DNA of 64,000 nucleotides from Clostridium caldaquaticum (GCF_023806125.1 NZ_JAMSKT010000007.1:1-64000); one strand, 5' to 3'; positions 7,592-15,600 are shown, counted from the first letter of the stretch. Notes: generated from the letters alone by a model not told the origin. Numbers and translations: made by a program.

Positions 7592-7785
7592 TAGATAGAG
7601 AATACAGGAAATTTATTCTAATTTGTGATATGTGCGGAGAAGAAGTAAACGGATTTAAAACCTTTGAAGATGCACTGGAATATGGACGTCCAAATGGATG
7701 GGAAAGTGATATAGGTGAAAGGTTAGATTTAACAACAGGATATATTGATATTTGTCCTAGATGTGGAGGGAGAAGTAATGAATAA
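7588..7785 (+). CDS. Small zinc-ribbon phage protein
   Basis: 65 residues. An N-terminal CDMC and a C-terminal CPRC, about 40 residues apart, frame a segment GFKTFEDALEYGRPNGWESD, giving a standard zinc-ribbon layout. It starts four bases before the previous gene's stop (GAGGAGG upstream) and overlaps the next by eight. The role is unknown. Confidence 0.6.
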   Translation: MIDREYRKFILICDMCGEEVNGFKTFEDALEYGRPNGWESDIGERLDLTTGYIDICPRCGGRSNE

Positions 7786-7984
7786 AGATAACTTTGTAAC
7801 TATTAAAGATTTTAAAGAGTATTTAAATAAATTTAATGACAAAGAATATATAAGTTTAGTTGTTGTTAACAGTAATGAGAGAATTCACTATATACCTGAA
7901 AAGATATTTTTAATTGAAGATATGCCTGCTATTTTTATGAATACAGTAACTAATGAAATTATGGAGGAAGCAGAAAATGAATAA
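7778..7984 (+). CDS. Hypothetical small phage protein
   Basis: 68 residues from the ATG at 7778, preceded by GGAGGGAG; a longer in-frame version from 7745 has no ribosome-binding site. The product starts MNKDNFVTIKDFKEYLNKFN and continues with alternating strands (ISLVVVNSNERIHYIPEKIF), suggesting a small alpha/beta fold. It ends acidic (MEEAENE), overlapping ssb. No family is recognised. Confidence 0.55.
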   Translation: MNKDNFVTIKDFKEYLNKFNDKEYISLVVVNSNERIHYIPEKIFLIEDMPAIFMNTVTNEIMEEAENE

Positions 7985-8360
7985 AGTAATGCTTATAGGA
8001 AGATGGACAAGAGAGCCAGAACTTAAATTTACAGCCGGAACAGGCACAGCAGTATGCACAGGAATGTTAGCAGTAGATAGAAAAACTGCAAATAAAGACG
8101 GAAAGTATGAAGCTGATTTTATACCGATTGTTATCTGGGGTAAGATTGCAGAAACTGTTGCAACTTATTCAGGTAAGGGAAAACTTATTGGTATCGCAGG
8201 AAGAATACAGACAAGAAACTATGATGCAAAAGACGGTAGCAAGCGATATGTCACAGAAGTAGTTGCAGAAGAAGTACAGATATTAGAATGGGTAAAAAAC
8301 AATCAAGATAAACCGTCAATAGATATGACAATGATTGATGACGAAGACATACCATTTTAA
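7977..8360 (+). CDS. ssb: Single-stranded DNA-binding protein
   Basis: 127 residues from the ATG at 7977 with ATGGAGGA upstream. The OB-fold SSB pattern is clear: MNKVMLIGRWTREPELKFTA, then AVDRKTANKDGKYEADFIPI, VIWGKIAETVATYSGKGKLI and GIAGRIQTRNYDAKDGSKRY. It ends in the acidic tip DDEDIPF, the site through which SSB binds replication and repair partners. The linker is short compared with host SSB, as usual for phage versions. It supplies single-strand protection for phage replication and for the ERF recombinase. Confidence 0.95.
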   Translation: MNKVMLIGRWTREPELKFTAGTGTAVCTGMLAVDRKTANKDGKYEADFIPIVIWGKIAETVATYSGKGKLIGIAGRIQTRNYDAKDGSKRYVTEVVAEEVQILEWVKNNQDKPSIDMTMIDDEDIPF

Positions 8361-8380
8361 TATAGAAACAGGGGGTTAAA

Positions 8381-8536
8381 ATGACAGAAACAGATTACAT
8401 AGAAGAAATAAAAAGGCTGTATATTGAAGGGTACAGCCTGAGAGAAGCAACAGAAAAAGTTTTAAAAATGATAGAATACAGGAGGTTAAAAGATGGAAAT
8501 AAAAGAACTTCTAAAAATGCAGGAAACACTAGATAA
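8381..8536 (+). CDS. Small phage protein overlapping the dUTPase start
   Basis: 51 codons from an ATG preceded by AGGGGG. The product begins MTETDYIEEIKRLYIEGYSL and is a helical, helix-turn-helix-like segment (SLREATEKVLKMIEYRRL) with a basic tail. It runs 44 bases into the dUTPase gene in another frame, so its last 15 residues share DNA with that gene's start. The good ribosome-binding site makes it likely real. Role unknown. Confidence 0.5.
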   Translation: MTETDYIEEIKRLYIEGYSLREATEKVLKMIEYRRLKDGNKRTSKNAGNTR

Positions 8537-8834
8537 CAAAATTATGGATAGGTTTTATAAATTAGGTTGCAATATAGGGACTAAAGAATTAATAAACGAC
8601 AAATTACTAGCTTTGTTTACAGAAATCGGAGAATTTGCAAACGAGTTATCTACTTTTAAATATTGGAAACATTATCATGTGGAAAATAGAAAGAAAGCAC
8701 TTGAAGAGTTTGCAGATATATTGTTTTTCTATCTTAGCATAGCAAATTTACTGGAATATTCCGCTGATGATATAGAAAAAGCATATTTAGAAAAATGGCA
8801 TAAAAATTTAGAAAGGCAAAAGAACAACTATTAA
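8493..8834 (+). CDS. Dimeric-type dUTP diphosphatase
   Basis: 113 residues with AGGAGG upstream. It belongs to the all-alpha dimeric dUTPase/MazG-like group: the metal-binding ExxE motif appears in LLALFTEIGEFANELSTFKY and the second EExxD motif in KKALEEFADILFFYLSIANL. The enzyme hydrolyses dUTP to dUMP and pyrophosphate, limiting uracil in phage DNA and feeding dTMP synthesis. At 113 residues it is shorter than the usual 160-240, lacking the C-terminal extension. Confidence 0.85.
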   Translation: MEIKELLKMQETLDNKIMDRFYKLGCNIGTKELINDKLLALFTEIGEFANELSTFKYWKHYHVENRKKALEEFADILFFYLSIANLLEYSADDIEKAYLEKWHKNLERQKNNY

Positions 8835-8849
8835 TAGGAGGTAGCTGTA

Positions 8850-9245
8850 TTGATTATTTTTGAGATACCAGGCAGACCTATGGGGAAACAAAGACCAAGA
8901 TTAGGAAAAGGTTTCACTTATACACCAAAAGAAACTGTAAACTATGAAAATTTGGTTAAACAAATATACATTTCAAATAAACTTCCATATATGACAGGTC
9001 AAATTTGTGTAGATGTGACAATTCAGTATGATATTCCAATAAGCACAAGTAAAAAGAAAAAAGAGCTTATGCTTGAGGGGAAAATAAAACCTACTAAAAA
9101 GCCTGATATAGACAACATATTGAAAATTATTTTTGATGCTCTAAACGGTATAGCGTACAAAGATGATACGCAAATATACAAGGTAACTTGTACTAAGATG
9201 TATGCAGAAGAACCAAAAGTAATTGTTAGTTTTATGGAGGGGTGA
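8850..9245 (+). CDS. rusA: RusA-family Holliday junction resolvase
   Basis: 131 residues from TTG at 8850, with AGGAGG upstream. RusA motifs are visible: FEIPGRPMGKQRPRLGKGFT at the N-terminus with the basic residues, and the catalytic block KPTKKPDIDNILKIIFDALN with two Asp plus GIAYKDDTQIYKV, where another Asp pair lies. It is a dimeric Mg-dependent endonuclease that cuts Holliday junctions. In phages it resolves branched recombination products before packaging. It fits with Gam, ERF and SSB upstream. Confidence 0.92.
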   Translation: MIIFEIPGRPMGKQRPRLGKGFTYTPKETVNYENLVKQIYISNKLPYMTGQICVDVTIQYDIPISTSKKKKELMLEGKIKPTKKPDIDNILKIIFDALNGIAYKDDTQIYKVTCTKMYAEEPKVIVSFMEG

Positions 9246-9248
9246 AAA

Positions 9249-9461
9249 ATGATGCAAAAGAAAACATTCAATAAAATAGCATATACTTTGGCAACTTTAC
9301 AATTCAATGAGTGGGCGGAAGAATTAGGGAAAAAAGTTGATGAAGCTATGAATACAGCTTTAAATATAGATAACAGATTAAGCATGAAAACAAAACAAAA
9401 GATATTTGATAATTTTGTATCTGTAATAAAAGCCGATGATAAGTTTAAGAGGTATGTGTAA
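9249..9461 (+). CDS. Hypothetical small helical phage protein
   Basis: 70 residues with GGAGGGGTGA upstream. It is predicted all helical (FNKIAYTLATLQFNEWAEEL, then GKKVDEAMNTALNI and MKTKQKIFDNFVSVIKADDK). It starts right after rusA and directly abuts the next gene. No family is recognised. Confidence 0.55.
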   Translation: MMQKKTFNKIAYTLATLQFNEWAEELGKKVDEAMNTALNIDNRLSMKTKQKIFDNFVSVIKADDKFKRYV

Positions 9462-9794
9462 ATGCAGGATTTAACAAATGAAATAAATACAGCACGTAAA
9501 CAGCTAAACGAATGTTTAGTTTTTTATAAGAATACAGGAAGGCAGTTGGCTGAAGCAGAAATGAAATACAGGATAGCACTTAGAAAAGAATTTTTAAGAT
9601 TACATTTAGAAGATGGTGTTGCATGGACAGCGTGTAGTGAGCTTGCAAGAGGACAGGAAGAAGTAGCACAGCTTAGATTTAGAAGAGATGTCAAAAAATC
9701 TGACTATGAATGTTGTTACGAGAAAATCTTACAGCTTAAAACAGAGCTTAGAATACTTGAAAATGAAATAGAAGCAGAACGGAAAGGATTATAA
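9462..9794 (+). CDS. Coiled-coil phage protein
   Basis: 110 residues beginning directly after the previous stop. It is almost entirely heptad-patterned helix: MQDLTNEINTARKQLNECLV, then TGRQLAEAEMKYRIALRKEF and a final EKILQLKTELRILENEIEAE, with a WTACSELARGQ turn in the middle. This shape recurs in small clostridial phage genes upstream of the late regulator. The function is unknown. Confidence 0.55.
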   Translation: MQDLTNEINTARKQLNECLVFYKNTGRQLAEAEMKYRIALRKEFLRLHLEDGVAWTACSELARGQEEVAQLRFRRDVKKSDYECCYEKILQLKTELRILENEIEAERKGL

Positions 9795-9810
9795 AAAGGG
9801 GGATAAACAA

Positions 9811-9969
9811 ATGTTAACTGCAATTATACTAATGACAGCTTTGGTTATTGCAGTAATAATATATAGCATTATAAAAACTAGCAGCAAGTACAGCAGGATA
9901 GAGGAAGAGGAAAGTTTTAAATGGGCTAGAATGTGGAATGAACAACGAGAAAAGGAAAAGATGGAATGA
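9811..9969 (+). CDS. Small single-pass membrane protein, 52 aa
   Basis: The ATG at 9811 has AAAGGGGGAT upstream. Residues 1-21 (MLTAIILMTALVIAVIIYSI) form a transmembrane segment with the N-terminus leading, followed by a charged cytoplasmic tail (EEEESFKWARMWNEQREKEK). Its TGA overlaps the next ATG. No role is known; small membrane proteins at this position sometimes act in superinfection control, but nothing here shows it. Confidence 0.5.
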   Translation: MLTAIILMTALVIAVIIYSIIKTSSKYSRIEEEESFKWARMWNEQREKEKME

Positions 9970-10124
9970 TTGTTATAGAGGTTATTCCATATAAAGATTT
10001 TAAGGAACGAATTAGGGTTATAAAAGAATTGTTGAAAAAGAAAGAAAAAATTACTATAGAAGTATATGAAAATTATATTTATGTTGAGGTACAAAGGGGG
10101 AAAACTGATGTTTGCATGGTATAA
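9966..10124 (+). CDS. Small basic phage protein, 52 aa
   Basis: The frame opens with ATGA overlap at 9966 and reads MIVIEVIPYKDFKERIRVIK, then LLKKKEKITIEVYENYIYVE. A beta-alpha-beta pattern is plausible. It overlaps the next gene by 17 bases. The purine-rich region upstream (AAAAGGAAAAG) is a weak ribosome-binding site, so coupling to the previous gene is likely. Confidence 0.4.
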   Translation: MIVIEVIPYKDFKERIRVIKELLKKKEKITIEVYENYIYVEVQRGKTDVCMV

Positions 10125-10494
10125 GAAACTGCTTAATGACCTTGAGATGCACAAAAGATTTAAAGAAGCTGCACTGGTTGAATATGATTATAATAAGCAG
10201 TTATTTGATAAACACAAAAAAATAAATAACAGGGATACTATTAGCAATAAGCCTCTTGATAGAATTTTAGAAGAGTTAAAACATTATGAAAACATGATTT
10301 ACATAGAAGAAGAAAATATAAAAAATCTTGAAGAGAAAATTAAGCTTATAGATGAATGTATAGAACAGGCGGATATAACTGTTAAGGTTGCACAATTAAG
10401 AGCTATGGGACTTACGCAGGAGCAAGTAGGAGAATTAATTGATATAAGCGATAGACATGTAAGAAGAATAGAAGCTAAGTTTAAAAATAAATAA
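10108..10494 (+). CDS. Late-gene transcription regulator (ArpU/RinA-like position)
   Basis: 128 residues from the ATG at 10108, because AAAGGGGG lies just upstream; the longer frame from 10066 lacks such a site. A long coiled coil (LEELKHYENMIYIEEENIKN, then LEEKIKLIDECIEQA) leads to a C-terminal helix-turn-helix LRAMGLTQEQVGELIDISDR-HVRRIEAKF, which has sigma-70 region 4 or ArpU-like character. It is the last gene before the packaging module, the usual place for activators of phage late transcription such as RinA and ArpU. The adjacent tandem repeats at 10494-10517 may be its site. Confidence 0.65.
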   Translation: MFAWYKKLLNDLEMHKRFKEAALVEYDYNKQLFDKHKKINNRDTISNKPLDRILEELKHYENMIYIEEENIKNLEEKIKLIDECIEQADITVKVAQLRAMGLTQEQVGELIDISDRHVRRIEAKFKNK

Positions 10495-10517
10495 TGTCCT
10501 GTTATATGTCCTGTTAT
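10494..10517 (+). promoter_or_regulatory. Tandem 12-bp repeat before late genes
   Basis: ATGTCCTGTTAT occurs twice in immediate succession, starting on the last base of the late regulator's stop codon. The region then reads ctATGGATAAAACGAG and contains no gene until 10645. The place between late regulator and terminase suits a late-promoter operator or a packaging signal. Confidence 0.45.
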
Positions 10518-10581
10518 CTATGGATAAAACGAGATATTATGGTAATATAGATTTTTAATATTTATCCCCATCCCCCATATT

Positions 10582-10617
10582 GCAGTGAAATTATCTACGT
10601 TAGATAAAAGTAACTGC
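10582..10617 (+). other. Compound inverted repeat upstream of the terminase genes
   Basis: TTATCTA (10591-10597) and TAGATAA (10601-10607) form a 7-bp palindrome with a 3-base centre. Outside it GCAGT (10582-10586) pairs with ACTGC (10613-10617). A T-rich stretch (TCTTTTATTTT) follows, so a terminator for the early operon or an operator are both possible. Confidence 0.45.
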
Positions 10618-10644
10618 TCTTTTATTTTGCAAGAAGGTGAGAAT

Positions 10645-10842
10645 ATGAAAAGAAAATATATATTTTTATCAAAATGGAATAAACATGATATGTTATGTGC
10701 TTGTTTACAGCTTAATCCTTGCTGTAAAGATACTAAACAATGTGAAGAAATAGAACTTACGCTCAATCCCTATGACGATATAGAAGAAGTTATGAGGGAA
10801 AGAAAATATAAAAGACACAGAGGAGCATTGAGGCAGAGATAA
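10645..10842 (+). CDS. Small phage protein before terminase
   Basis: 65 residues from the ATG at 10645 with AAGGTGAG upstream; the longer frame from 10585 has no ribosome-binding site. The product MKRKYIFLSKWNKHDMLCAC has four cysteines (CAC, CC, C) in its first half and a basic C-terminus (RERKYKRHRGALRQR). A small zinc-binding or HNH-adjacent protein is conceivable, but no HNH motif is present. Confidence 0.5.
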   Translation: MKRKYIFLSKWNKHDMLCACLQLNPCCKDTKQCEEIELTLNPYDDIEEVMRERKYKRHRGALRQR

Positions 10843-10859
10843 ATTAAGGAGGTGGCGTT

Positions 10860-11309
10860 GTGAAGCTAACAATAAAACAAAAGGCATTTGCTGATTATTA
10901 TATTGAACTTGGCAATGCCACAGAAAGTTATATTAGAGCAGGATATAAAGCTACTACTAGAGAGGTAGCTGAAGCAAATGCAAGGAAGCTACTCGGTAAA
11001 AACTCGGTTAAAAATTATCTAGCTGAAAGGATGAAATTACTTGAAAGCGAGAAGATAGCAAAATCAGAAGAAATTTTAAAATATCTAACTTCAGCTATGA
11101 GAGGAGAAATAACAGAGGAAGTAGTTATTGTAGAGGGAGAAGGAGAAGGATGTTCTTCAGCAAGGATAGTAAGAAAAGAAATAAGTGCAAAAGATAGGAC
11201 GAAAGCCGCAGAACTTTTAGGTAAGAGGTATAGACTATTTACAGAAAAAATAGAAGCAGATGTAAATCAAACTATAATTTTTGAGGGTGAAAATGAACTT
11301 GAAGATTAA
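10860..11309 (+). CDS. terS: Terminase small subunit
   Basis: 149 residues from GTG at 10860 with GGAGGTGG upstream. The N-terminal helix-turn-helix LTIKQKAFADYYIELGNATE followed by SYIRAGYKATTREVAEANAR and LLGKNSVKNYLAERM is the standard Terminase_2 family pattern. The centre is helical, and the C-terminus (KAAELLGKRYRLFTEKIEAD) is the oligomerisation/TerL-contact part. It recognises the phage packaging site and brings TerL to it. It overlaps the TerL start by 17 bases. Confidence 0.92.
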   Translation: MKLTIKQKAFADYYIELGNATESYIRAGYKATTREVAEANARKLLGKNSVKNYLAERMKLLESEKIAKSEEILKYLTSAMRGEITEEVVIVEGEGEGCSSARIVRKEISAKDRTKAAELLGKRYRLFTEKIEADVNQTIIFEGENELED

Positions 11310-12525
11310 TCTCCCTGAGAAAATAGGAAAGGGATATAAAACCTTTTGGAATTTCAAAGGAAGATACAGAGTAGTAAAAGGTGGTAGAGGGAGTAAGAAG
11401 TCTACCACACAGGCTCAATGGGTAATCTATAACATGATGAAATATCCTCTAGCCAATACTTTAGTTGTTAGGCGTGTTTTTAATACCCATAAAGATAGTA
11501 CTTATGCACAACTTAAATGGGCAACATACAACTTAGGAGTAGGTCATTTATGGCATTTTAGTAAATCACCACTTGAAGCAACATATATACCTACGGGTCA
11601 AAAGATATTATTCAGAGGATTAGATGACCCAATGAGTATTACATCAATAACTGTTGAAAAAGGTTATTTGTGTTGGGCATGGTTTGAAGAAGCTTTTCAA
11701 GTAATGAATGAAGATGATTTTAATAAAGTAGATATGTCTATAAGAGGAGAATTACCTAAAGGTTACTTTAAACAATTGACGTTAACATTTAACCCTTGGA
11801 GCGAAAAACATTGGCTAAAAAAAAGATTTTTTGATGTTAAAGACGAAGATATTTTAGCCTTAACAACTACTTATAAATGCAATGAGTTTTTAGGAGAAGA
11901 TGACAGAAAAATTTTTGAGAAGATGAAAAAAAATAATCCTAGAAGATATTCCATAGAGGGATTAGGTAACTGGGGTATAGCAGAAGGGCTTATATATGAG
12001 AATTGGGAAGAAAAGGAATTCAATTATAAAGAGGTTAGTAAACGCAAAGGGGTTGTAAGTGCTTTTGGTTTAGACTTTGGATATACTAATGACCCAACAG
12101 CTTTTATATGTTGCTTAGTTGATACTGATACTAAGGAGCTTTTTATATTTGATGAACATTATCAAAAGGCTATGACGAATAGCATGATAGCTGACATGAT
12201 TAATTACAAAGGTTTTGCGAAGGAAAAAATTGTAGCCGATAGTGCAGAACCTAAAAGTATTGATGAAATTAAGAAATTAGGAGTAAATAGAATAAAGGCT
12301 GCAGCAAAAGGTAAGGACAGTATACTTAATGGAATACAGTATATTCAGGATTATAAAATATATGTTCATCCAAAGTGTTCAAATACTATTGTAGAGCTTT
12401 CAAATTATGTATGGGACACTAAGGACGGGCAGGTTATTAATAAGCCTATTGATGATTATAATCACTTAATGGATGCTTTAAGATATGCACTAGAAGATGT
12501 TAAAAAACCAAAATGGTTAGTATAG
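11293..12525 (+). CDS. terL: Terminase large subunit (PBSX type)
   Basis: 410 residues from the ATG at 11293 (GAGGGTGA upstream, inside the longer TTG frame). The ATPase half has a Walker A-like VVKGGRGSKKST at ~27-38 and a Walker B region LCWAWFEEAFQ. The nuclease half has the first metal Asp in FGLDFGYTNDPTAF, the second in IVADSAEPKSIDEIKK and the last in DDYNHLMDALRYAL. This is the motor that translocates and cuts DNA concatemers into proheads. Length is normal for the family. Confidence 0.95.
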   Translation: MNLKINLPEKIGKGYKTFWNFKGRYRVVKGGRGSKKSTTQAQWVIYNMMKYPLANTLVVRRVFNTHKDSTYAQLKWATYNLGVGHLWHFSKSPLEATYIPTGQKILFRGLDDPMSITSITVEKGYLCWAWFEEAFQVMNEDDFNKVDMSIRGELPKGYFKQLTLTFNPWSEKHWLKKRFFDVKDEDILALTTTYKCNEFLGEDDRKIFEKMKKNNPRRYSIEGLGNWGIAEGLIYENWEEKEFNYKEVSKRKGVVSAFGLDFGYTNDPTAFICCLVDTDTKELFIFDEHYQKAMTNSMIADMINYKGFAKEKIVADSAEPKSIDEIKKLGVNRIKAAAKGKDSILNGIQYIQDYKIYVHPKCSNTIVELSNYVWDTKDGQVINKPIDDYNHLMDALRYALEDVKKPKWLV

Positions 12526-12537
12526 GAAGTGAATTAA

Positions 12538-14040
12538 TTGTTATTAGATATTCTTTCAGATAATCCAGACGTAGTTACTAAAGCATTAGAAAATGCTATA
12601 TTAAAAGATAAAAAATCAGAAAAAAAGAAGAAAGCTTTGGAAGGATTAAATTATTATAAAGGCGAACATGAAATCCTGAACTACAGGCTTTTTTATTTTA
12701 ATTCAGATGGAGTTTTAAAAGAAGATAAGTATAGGTCTAATATAAAAATACAGCATCAATTTCATACAGAACTTGTAGACCAGAAAGTTCAGTATTTACT
12801 TTCTAATCCTTTAGAAGTTGTTACTGAAGATGAACAGTTTCAAGAAAGATTAAAAGAGTATATAAATGAGGAATTCCAAGAATTACTTCAAAATGCTGTG
12901 GAAGGAGCTAGCAATAAAGGACTTGAGTATATTTATGCATATAAGGATGAAAATAACAAAATAGCTTTTCAAATTGCTGATAGTTTAGGAGTTATAGCTA
13001 TTTATGATAAGGCAGATAACTCTAAATTAAAAGGTATAGTGAGATATTATGATACTGTAGTTTTTGATAATAATGATAATGAAATAACAATTACTAAAGC
13101 TGAGATTTGGACAAATATGCAGGTTACTTATTATACACAAGATAAAGATAAACATAGGTTTAAGCTTGATAATGATATTAAACCTAATCCTAGACCACAC
13201 GTGATTTTAGAAGACGATAAAGCTTTTTATGATGGAGGAAGTTTTGGGTATATTCCTTTCTTTAGACTTGATAATAATAAGTATCAAAAAACCGATTTGG
13301 AGCCTATAAAAGCATTAATAGATGATTATGATTTAATGGCTTGCAGTCTTTCTAATAATCTTCAGGACTTTCAAGAAGCTATTTATGTAGTAAAGGGTTA
13401 TCCTGGTGATGATTTAGATACTTTAACAAAAAATCTTAAAACTAGAAAAACAATTGGTGTAGATGCAGAAGGTGGAATAGATGTTAAGACTATAGATATT
13501 CCTGTAGAAGCTAGAAAAACAAAATTGGAGCTTGATAAAAATTCTATTTACAAATTTGGTATGGGGTTTGATTCTTCTCAAATAGGTGATGGGAATATAA
13601 CAAATATAGTTATTAAATCCAGATATGCTCTTTTAGACCTTAAATGTAATAAAGCAGAAACAAGGCTAAGAAAGTTAGTAAGACAGCTTTTAAAAGTTAT
13701 AGTTGACGATATTAATTCTAGGTATGGAACAGCATATGATTATAATACTTTAACAATAAATATAGTTAGAGAATCTATAGTTAATGAAAATGATATTGCA
13801 GTAAATGCTAAAACTGAAGCAGAAACAAAGGCTGTTATTATTAATTATATTTTATCAGCAGGCCAAACAATTTCTAATGAGTCAAAGCTTAAACTTATAT
13901 GTGATGTGCTGGAGCTTGATTATGAAGAAGAAAAGGAAAAATTAGAGAAACAAGAACCTTATGTCGATATAAATGCTCTTACTGATGATTTAATTACTAG
14001 AAATATAAATAATACTTCTGGTGGTGAAGCTAATGAGTAA
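12538..14040 (+). CDS. Portal protein (SPP1 gp6-like)
   Basis: 500 residues from TTG at 12538 (GGAAGTG upstream). Features of the SPP1 gp6 portal family include the N-terminal YYKGEHEILNYRLFYFNSDG, KIQHQFHTELVDQKVQYLLS with the NP turn, the middle RYYDTVVFDNNDN strand region, DLMACSLSNNLQDFQEAIYV in the helical stem, and GDGNITNIVIKSRYALLDLK. It forms the dodecameric vertex through which DNA is packaged and released. It ends overlapping the MuF gene by eight bases. Confidence 0.93.
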   Translation: MLLDILSDNPDVVTKALENAILKDKKSEKKKKALEGLNYYKGEHEILNYRLFYFNSDGVLKEDKYRSNIKIQHQFHTELVDQKVQYLLSNPLEVVTEDEQFQERLKEYINEEFQELLQNAVEGASNKGLEYIYAYKDENNKIAFQIADSLGVIAIYDKADNSKLKGIVRYYDTVVFDNNDNEITITKAEIWTNMQVTYYTQDKDKHRFKLDNDIKPNPRPHVILEDDKAFYDGGSFGYIPFFRLDNNKYQKTDLEPIKALIDDYDLMACSLSNNLQDFQEAIYVVKGYPGDDLDTLTKNLKTRKTIGVDAEGGIDVKTIDIPVEARKTKLELDKNSIYKFGMGFDSSQIGDGNITNIVIKSRYALLDLKCNKAETRLRKLVRQLLKVIVDDINSRYGTAYDYNTLTINIVRESIVNENDIAVNAKTEAETKAVIINYILSAGQTISNESKLKLICDVLELDYEEEKEKLEKQEPYVDINALTDDLITRNINNTSGGEANE

Positions 14041-15301
14041 GTATTATGAAGAACTTTTAAAATTAGCTGAAAAAGACGAAAAAAAAGTAAGAAAATTACT
14101 CCTTAGAAACTATGTAACTGCTATTGCTGATATAAAAAAAAAACTTAAAGATTATATAATTATAAACGAGAAATTAACTTATGCTCAACAGATTGAAATG
14201 AAAAGATATGAAAGTCTCATTGAGCAAATTAATATTAATCTTAAGAAACTTTATGATAAAAACTATGATATTATAACTTATTATGACAAAGAAACTTTTG
14301 AACGTGAATACTTTGGTGTATTCTATGAGGTTGAAAATATAGCAAATATAAATCTAAGTTTTTCTATGTTAAATGAAAAATACGTACAAGAAGCTATAGA
14401 ATTCCCAGTAGATGGCTTGAAGCTTTCAGAAAGACTTTATGATAAGCATTTAATGGACTTAAAAAATAGAGTTAAGGGAGCTGTAACGCAAGGATTAATT
14501 AATAGTAGTGGTTATGCTGCTATTGCTCAATCTGTTGCTGATATAGGCTGGACTAATTTTAATCACGCTATGACTATAGCTATAACTGAAGCAGGAAGAA
14601 TAAAATCTTTAGCTAGGCAAAAAGGACAAGAAGAAGCTGTAAATAAAGGTGTTAAACTGCAAAAGCAGTGGATTTCAACTTTAGATAAAAATACAAGACC
14701 TTCACATCAAAAGTTAGATGGTGAGATAGTTTCTATAGATGAAGAATTCGAGATTAATGGGTATAAAGCCCCACAGCCTAGATTATTTGGTATAGCTAGT
14801 GAGGATATAAGGTGTAGATGTGATACTATTACTATAGTTGAGGATATATCTCCAGAACTTAGAAGAGATAATGAAGCTAGTAAAGTAAATAAATATAATA
14901 ATTATGAAGAATGGAAAAAAAATAAATTTGGTGACGATTATTTTAAAGGTGGTTATAGATATACAAAAGATGGTATAATAAGAGTAACAGATGACTGGAA
15001 AGGGCAACACAAGTCTATACCAAGAAAATATAAACCATATGCTGTTATTGAAACTAAAAGTCAGTTTAAAAACGGGTATACTCAAATTGATAGAACAATT
15101 TATGATAAAAATGGAATGATTTATAAGCAAATTCATTCAGGCCATCATAATAGACCAGAACAACATAAATATGGTAATAATGGCGAACATAGACATATAT
15201 ATTCTTGGGATGAAAAAGGAAATAGAAAATCCAGAATAACTGGAGAGTTAAGTGAAAAAGATAGATTAGAACATAGGGATATATTAAAAGGAGATGATTA
15301 A
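14033..15301 (+). CDS. MuF/SPP1 gp7-type head protein with extra C-terminal domain
   Basis: 422 residues from ATG at 14033 (GGTGGTGA upstream). Residues ~1-275 are the minor head protein: long helices, then the MuF core with ITEAGRIKSLARQKGQEEAV, KQWISTLDKNTRPSHQKLDG and the cysteine block IRCRCDTITIVED. SPP1 gp7 has this function, joining the portal and travelling with DNA. Residues ~320-422 are an added domain with a beta region (YAVIETKSQFKNGYTQIDRT) and a His-rich block (IHSGHHNRPEQHKYGNNGEH, then RHIYSW), ending in GELSEKDRLEHRDIL. Added domains on MuF proteins are often polymorphic toxins, and a small gene of possible immunity follows. The toxin call is inference; no catalytic residues are proven. 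Confidence 0.85.
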   Translation: MSKYYEELLKLAEKDEKKVRKLLLRNYVTAIADIKKKLKDYIIINEKLTYAQQIEMKRYESLIEQININLKKLYDKNYDIITYYDKETFEREYFGVFYEVENIANINLSFSMLNEKYVQEAIEFPVDGLKLSERLYDKHLMDLKNRVKGAVTQGLINSSGYAAIAQSVADIGWTNFNHAMTIAITEAGRIKSLARQKGQEEAVNKGVKLQKQWISTLDKNTRPSHQKLDGEIVSIDEEFEINGYKAPQPRLFGIASEDIRCRCDTITIVEDISPELRRDNEASKVNKYNNYEEWKKNKFGDDYFKGGYRYTKDGIIRVTDDWKGQHKSIPRKYKPYAVIETKSQFKNGYTQIDRTIYDKNGMIYKQIHSGHHNRPEQHKYGNNGEHRHIYSWDEKGNRKSRITGELSEKDRLEHRDILKGDD

Positions 15302-15302
15302 A

Positions 15303-15527
15303 TTGGTAACATTGAAACAGTTAGAAGAAGAATTAATAACTAATGATATAGCTTTTTCATATAAAGACAAGGATTACGTAATATGTCCTTTAGAAAAAAT
15401 TTATGTTGGAGAAGCTGGCAATGTTGGAGATAATAATTCTTTTGATACTTTTGAAGAAATGGCTAATAATTGGATTATTCAAGGTAAAGCATTAAAAGAT
15501 ATAATTTCAGAAATAGAATTATTATAA
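15303..15527 (+). CDS. Small acidic protein, possible immunity partner
   Basis: 74 residues from TTG at 15303, seven bases after GGAGATGA; an ATG at 15294 lies inside that ribosome-binding site. The gene begins right after the MuF gene and ends at a terminator. The product LVTLKQLEEELITNDIAFSY, then DKDYVICPLEKIYVGEAGNV and FDTFEEMANNWIIQGKALKD is acidic (about 16 Asp/Glu against 7 Lys), with a compact alpha/beta look. Gene position, acidity and size match immunity proteins that follow toxin domains. No family is recognised. Confidence 0.6.
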   Translation: MVTLKQLEEELITNDIAFSYKDKDYVICPLEKIYVGEAGNVGDNNSFDTFEEMANNWIIQGKALKDIISEIELL

Positions 15528-15560
15528 GCACTTACTTATCAAACAGAGTAGGTGCTTTTA
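15526..15560 (+). terminator. Rho-independent terminator after the small acidic gene
   Basis: The arms AAGCACTTACT and AGTAGGTGCTT pair with one G-U and an 8-9 base loop, followed by TTTTATAA. The stem starts at the stop codon of the previous gene. It would separate the packaging/MuF genes from the head genes. Confidence 0.75.
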
Positions 15561-15600
15561 TAATATTAAAATTAAGTCTTAGAAATAAGGCTTTTTATTT

